Positions 62,201 to 64,000 of a stretch of 64,000 nt of DNA are shown in pieces. The DNA lies in NCBI GenBank assembly GCA_032622095.1, contig CP136069.1:200678690-200742689 (forward strand). Reading direction: 5' to 3'. The number at the start of each line of letters is the position of its first letter. Position 1 is the first letter of the stretch. The position numbers and the translations under genes are program-made. The notes below the pieces were generated by a model. That model worked only from the letters and a program-made list of their open reading frames with translations. It searched no databases and had not been told where the DNA came from. Source of the stretch: Siphonodentalium dalli (Eukaryota > Mollusca > Scaphopoda > Gadilida > Siphonodentaliidae).

Positions 62201-63278
62201 GTTAATGAATTAAAAAACAGTCTTGATAAATTTCTCGAAAAAAGCAGAACACGATACATATACGACGCACCAATAATGGAAATGATAACTCAAGAAGATC
62301 TGCCAAAAGAGGCCAAGCCTGCTGCCAGGAACAACCTTAAGTAACCTTAAGTAAGTAAGTATTCATTCGTACCGAGACCGGTAATTCAGAACACCCATAA
62401 CTGGCCCGGGTAGTCTCAACGGCTCGGTCATTTCCGTTTTCACTTCGGCCATTTCCGTAGTCACCTCGGCCATTTCCGTTTTCACATGGCGATAACCTCC
62501 TTGACTGCCCGACTATTTAATCACGTGACTGATCGTGTGTATACTACTGTATTAATTCGTTATTTACTCAATATATTCTCCCATTCACTGATTTACTCAG
62601 AGGGGTGTTCAGGTTCAGGTAATAAAAGCAGACGACAGACAGAAAACTATAATATAAAAGCAGAAGTATTCATATTCATTGGTGAGAAATGTTCAGATAA
62701 TAAATTCAACAGTCGGTCGTTTGTTGAACTTATTATCTGAACATTTCCTAAGAAAAAACACTCACCAATCAGTGCACCAATGAGTATTTATTATAGAAAG
62801 GGTCAATAATCCGTTCTGATATTGTCCTATGACCCACATAGAATAGTCTAGTTTGCAGCTATTATCCCAATTTCCCAAGCTTAAAACAATTTTCTTTGCG
62901 GATACTGTCATATTTCATCACCGAATTGATCAATCTTCCGTTATTTTATACCTATATATCACATACATCTATGGGTGTCCTGCAGTGTCCTTGTCATTTT
63001 AAATTACGGAATAGATAAATCGTGCATGTTTGTATACATACCACATATATCTGTGTATAATGCAGTGTCCTGTGTTATATTAAATTACGCAACTGATCAA
63101 GTGTGCAAGCCTGCAGACTATAACCTGCCCGCTCTGCTGCATTCACACACCCCTGCCGGATAAGTGAGAATAAGCCGTTTGTATACATACCACAGATTTC
63201 TGCGCGTCCTATGTCACCAGCGATCAACGTAAACGAGAACAAACACAGAAGAACTGTTGGTAACACGAGGCGAATCAT
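50212..63278 (-). CDS. Secreted ML-domain (NPC2/MD-2-related lipid-binding) protein, 5 exons
   Basis: Exons 63278-63191, 61588-61499, 55604-55464, 52944-52895 and 50298-50212 on the minus strand: 456 nt, 151 residues plus stop. All junctions are GT-AG and phases match (1, 1, 1, 0). Residues 1-20 form the signal peptide (MIRLVLPTVLLCLFSFTLIA); the ML fold covers about 26-150. Mature Cys are at 29, 90, 99, 101 and 142. The 113-residue gap between Cys29 and Cys142 equals that of the long disulfide in human NPC2 as I recall it. CPIQKG after Cys99 and the PPGTY...FLC...VTI end are typical of ML, NPC2 and PG/PI-transfer proteins. An N-glycosylation sequon lies at Asn144. Expected role: binding a lipid in lysosomal or extracellular space; ligand unknown. 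The NPC2 Cys42-Cys47-type pair is not apparent. Confidence 0.8.
50323..50567. mobile_element. piggyBac-like MITE carrying one hairpin
   Basis: TTAA-CCCTTGGAGTGCCAGG and CCTGGCACTGAAAGGG-TTAA ends, with one enlarged copy of the CCAATGCATTCTC palindrome at 50375-50457. It lies only 22 bp upstream (in transcription) of the exon 5 acceptor of the ML gene. Confidence 0.75.
50568..51210. other. ML intron 4 with a solitary MITE end
   Basis: TTAACTCTTTCATGACGGGA at 50582 resembles the left end of the element at 51211, but no partner end was found. Splice-like tracts at 50709-50741 and 51130-51160 were examined as ML exons and rejected. Confidence 0.45.
51211..51525. mobile_element. piggyBac-like MITE with degenerate hairpins
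   Basis: TTAA-CCCTTTCATGACGGGA at the left and TCCTGTCATGGAAGGG-TTAA at the right. The interior holds diverged versions of the CTCGCATATATAAGAGAATG palindromes (about 51250-51310, 51340-51405, 51450-51477). Confidence 0.7.
51526..52477. other. ML intron 4, includes a paralogue of 58540-59110
   Basis: About 51540-51700 matches the host DNA around 58540-58624 and 59025-59110 (GCAGGCATTT, GCCAGAATATGA, CAAAGCTAACGACATGA). It lacks the hairpin element found there, so it represents the uninterrupted state. The rest is unrecognised. Confidence 0.55.
52478..52876. mobile_element. piggyBac-like MITE with two internal hairpins, copy 2
   Basis: Near-identical 399-bp partner of 17282-17680: TTAA-CCCTTTACCCAAC and TTGGGTAAAGGG-TTAA ends, hairpins at 52632-52698 and 52779-52845. 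It lies in ML intron 4, 18 bp beyond the exon 4 donor. Confidence 0.8.
52895..52944 (-). CDS. ML gene, exon 4
   Basis: Acceptor ...CCTCATTTCAG, two bases completing Asp107, then VINAKAVRDDISFIPP, then a CCG|GTAAGT donor in phase 0. This matches the strand-loop segment after CPIQKG in ML proteins and supplies the PP that precedes GTY in exon 5. Only 50 bp, but both phases fit the neighbouring exons exactly. Confidence 0.7.
52945..53911. other. ML intron 3 with a retroelement tail
   Basis: 53036-53110 ('tttactttactttaaacatattttatt...gcccctctccgg') resembles a reversed 3' end of a LINE or SINE with a short simple-repeat tail. The rest is unrecognised. Confidence 0.4.
53912..54378. mobile_element. 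Double-hairpin MITE, copy B (inverted)
   Basis: Same element as copy A with the middle in opposite orientation. Ends 'tgtgaccgccatatcatatccag' and 'ctggatttgatatggcgggtcacat'; hairpins at 53969-54034 and 54255-54321. The open frame at 53795-54058 is host DNA plus hairpin. Confidence 0.85.
54407..54546. repeat. Inverted repeat ~140 bp
   Basis: GTTATTGAAGAATACGGCG pairs with CGCCGCATTCTTCAATAAC, with a second inner palindrome GAACCGTTTCGCGGTTC. Foldback-type MITE. Confidence 0.7.
54547..55463. other. ML intron 3, dispersed repeat
   Basis: About 54820-54895 and 55100-55135 are a diverged copy of 26966-27085 (CAGACGCTATGCCAACTGG...). No exon recognised between ML exons 3 and 4. Confidence 0.5.
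55464..55604 (-). CDS. ML gene, exon 3 (core beta strands, Cys cluster)
   Basis: Acceptor GTATATTTCAG, two bases completing Pro60, then 46 codons (TTFDHGKVHVEVSIPKQGG, PIYVTDLPVNCHQMQ, KYLQCKCPIQKG), one base, then a G|GTATGT donor. Only this frame is open. The satellite at 55610-58366 begins directly beyond the acceptor. Confidence 0.8.
55610..58366 (+). repeat. 34/35-bp satellite array (about 80 units)
   Basis: Tandem units of ATAT(A)CACGATACTCGTATG plus TTTACATGCACATCC. The 34- and 35-bp forms differ by one A, and T/C alternates in GATACTCG/GATACCCG. All three plus-strand frames are open for about 2.7 kb, giving predicted 909-947-residue polypeptides that are repeat translations. It fills the end of intron 2 of the minus-strand ML gene. 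Confidence 0.97.
58367..58591. other. ML intron 2 DNA
   Basis: Unique sequence joining the satellite to the hairpin element. The part from 58540 is paralogous to 51540. Confidence 0.4.
58592..59054. mobile_element. Hairpin-pair element flanked by a 33-bp direct repeat
   Basis: The core has the same middle as copy B with hairpins at 58651-58717 and 58938-59004, bounded by ATTTTTTTACCCTGT and ACAGGGTAAAAAAAT. Unlike other copies it lacks the GTCGTAAGTCGGG outer arms. Instead the host sequence CCTATGTTGCCAGAATATGA plus the next 13 bp stands on both sides in direct orientation (58592-58624 and 59022-59054), identical over 33 bp. Confidence 0.8.
59055..59609. other. ML intron 2 DNA, nothing recognised
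   Basis: The first ~60 bp continue the paralogy with 51640-51700; the rest is unrecognised. Confidence 0.4.
59610..60232 (+). repeat. 19-20-bp minisatellite
   Basis: About 30 imperfect units of CAACAATAGTCACAGCCCC with variable C-run length and changes such as ATGG for ATAG. Intron 2 of the ML gene. The frame at 59908-60114 is repeat translation. Confidence 0.93.
60233..61498. repeat. Mixed repeats in ML intron 2
   Basis: 60340-60495 is a diverged hairpin/piggyBac-type MITE (GCGCTGGTGCAGCATTAA, GCGGACTCGCATATA). 60490-60570 has ATTTGGCAAA repeats related to 18060-18130. 61204-61290 is a threefold 31-bp tandem (AATAGATTGTATGGTCAAGG). 61290-61473 ends 'aataaagtatattctattctattctattctat', typical of a LINE/SINE tail with a pentanucleotide repeat. 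Confidence 0.55.
61499..61588 (-). CDS. ML gene, exon 2
   Basis: Acceptor GATTCTGCAG, two bases completing Gly30, 29 codons (PPGVKADINWSPKQIDPLQ then KIVFKIHEVA), one base, then a C|GTGAGT donor. Corresponds to the first beta strands of the ML domain. Confidence 0.75.
61589..62104. other. ML intron 1 DNA
   Basis: No exon recognised; the distal part probably belongs to the retroelement fragment that follows. Confidence 0.35.
62105..62366 (+). pseudogene. LINE reverse-transcriptase C-terminal fragment with 3' tail
   Basis: NTLPFRIVNTWNALPSEVV followed by YADTVNELKNSLDKFLEKS is the conserved C-terminal end of many CR1/jockey/RTE-like reverse transcriptases. It runs into a 'ccttaagtaagtaagta' simple-repeat tail, as expected for a 5'-truncated LINE copy. 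It lies in intron 1 of the ML gene, opposite strand. Confidence 0.8.
62367..63190. other. ML intron 1 proximal part, small repeats
   Basis: CGGCCATTTCCGTTTTCAC-like 21-bp units repeat three times at about 62426-62486. An inverted repeat AATGTTCAGATAATAA... lies at 62686-62777. GTATACATACCACA(T/G)AT words recur near 63033 and 63181. No exon seen. Confidence 0.5.
63191..63278 (-). CDS. ML gene, exon 1 (start codon, signal peptide)
   Basis: ATG at 63278-63276, 29 codons (MIRLVLPTVLLCLFSFTLIA, GDIGRAEIC) plus one base, then a G|GTATGT donor. Read without splicing the frame would run on to 63075, but the phase-1 junction to exon 2 is supported by the ML domain. TTTTTGTAG directly upstream of the ATG looks like an acceptor, so a 5' UTR exon may exist further upstream. 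Confidence 0.75.
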
Positions 63279-63538
63279 TCTACAAAAAGTAAAATGTAAT
63301 TATTTAATAGTCTTGCTTTGGTGGCATCCACCCCATGCACATTATGCAAACACCTACTTTGCATGGGTATATATCTCTACTTACAAACTCACAAACCCTA
63401 TAAACGCTATTCAACGGAATAACAGCATTCAAACGTGGGTTGTATGAGTGGGCCGACGGCCCTTTAATCCCGGGAATCATCCCCAAACTCCAAACCGTGT
63501 TTAATAGTCAACGGACCACAACCTGCCTCAACTGGAAA
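63279..63538. other. Upstream of ML exon 1
   Basis: Either promoter (an AT-rich TATTAAATAATTA lies about 25 bp before the ATG) or a 5' UTR intron. No firm element. Confidence 0.35.
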
Positions 63539-63994
63539 CATATGTGACCCGCCATATCAAATCCAGTCGTAAGTCGGGATTTTTTACCCTTTGCCAATGC
63601 ATTCTCTTATATATGCGAGTCGACCATAGGTCGCCTCGCATATATAAGAGAATGCATTGGCCTAACAATTTTTTATCATGTTTTTTAAATAAATGTTTCT
63701 GACAATTTTTAGGACATAAAATAAAAAAACATCCATTACCCTGCAGGGAGCACCACACATATATAGAAGCATAAAGAAGATTGTCGTCTGCTCATGTTTG
63801 CCTGGGGCTCTGTATGGGTGAAATTATAAAATTGTTAAAGAATACAAGAACAAATTATTAAAATTGTTAGGCCAATGCATTCTCTTATATATGCGAGGCG
63901 ACCTATGGTCGACTCGCATATATAACAGAATGCATTGGCACAGGGTAATAAAATCCCGACGTACGACTGGATTTTATATGGCTGGTCACATATG
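63539..63994. mobile_element. Double-hairpin MITE, copy D
   Basis: The most complete copy: CATATGTGACCCGCCATATC and its near reverse complement at the outer ends, CCAGTCGTAAGTCGGGATTT arms, hairpins at 63594-63660 and 63872-63938, and the same middle as copy A (CCTGCAGGGAG, GGGGCTCTGTATGGGTG). No coding capacity. Confidence 0.88.
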
Positions 63995-64000
63995 TCTGTC

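Overview
The window looks like intron- and repeat-dominated DNA from an AT-rich marine invertebrate genome, most likely a lophotrochozoan and perhaps a mollusc. That placement is an inference from gene content and repeat style, not a proof. Most open frames longer than 60 codons are translations of repeats. I found no tRNA, rRNA, CRISPR array or bacterial-style operon.

Two multi-exon genes could be assembled by eye, because splice sites, reading phase and protein content agree at every junction. (1) A plus-strand gene at 15990-45483 has four exons (15990-16016, 25879-26010, 38150-38246, 44930-45483). It encodes a predicted 269-residue secreted protein: signal peptide, Gly-rich segment, six-Cys module, Pro/Gln/Gly linker, and a very basic Arg/Gly/Asp-rich domain with eight RGD tripeptides. 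I do not recognise it as a named family. (2) A minus-strand gene at 50212-63278 has five exons (63278-63191, 61588-61499, 55604-55464, 52944-52895, 50298-50212). It encodes a predicted 151-residue secreted ML-domain (NPC2/MD-2-related lipid-binding) protein. The genes converge, with about 4.7 kb between their stop codons.

The rest is repeats. 1-15 kb: MITEs, a long palindromic element (about 2060-8230) carrying two nested hAT-like elements with 8-bp target duplications, a TA-flanked MITE with a visible empty-site paralogue, hairpins and a duplicated 560-bp repeat. 16-26 kb (intron 1 of gene 1): two blocks of a 25-bp minisatellite separated by 3.3 kb. 27-36 kb (intron 2): a 5.16-kb palindromic element with motif-rich arms, plus a deletion derivative. 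39.7-42.6 kb (intron 3): a decayed LINE. 46-64 kb: a family of palindromic hairpins carried in pairs by several different MITE-like elements, a 2.75-kb 34/35-bp satellite, and a 19-20-bp minisatellite.

The most unusual signals are the following. Tandem arrays end at or within about 25 bp of 3' splice sites at three exons. One near-identical hairpin module occurs inside MITEs with unrelated termini. One hairpin pair is flanked by a 33-bp direct repeat of host sequence. The RGD-rich protein appears undescribed. The large palindromic repeats carry paired ATGGC(C/G)GCC and CCGGAAGT-like motifs.
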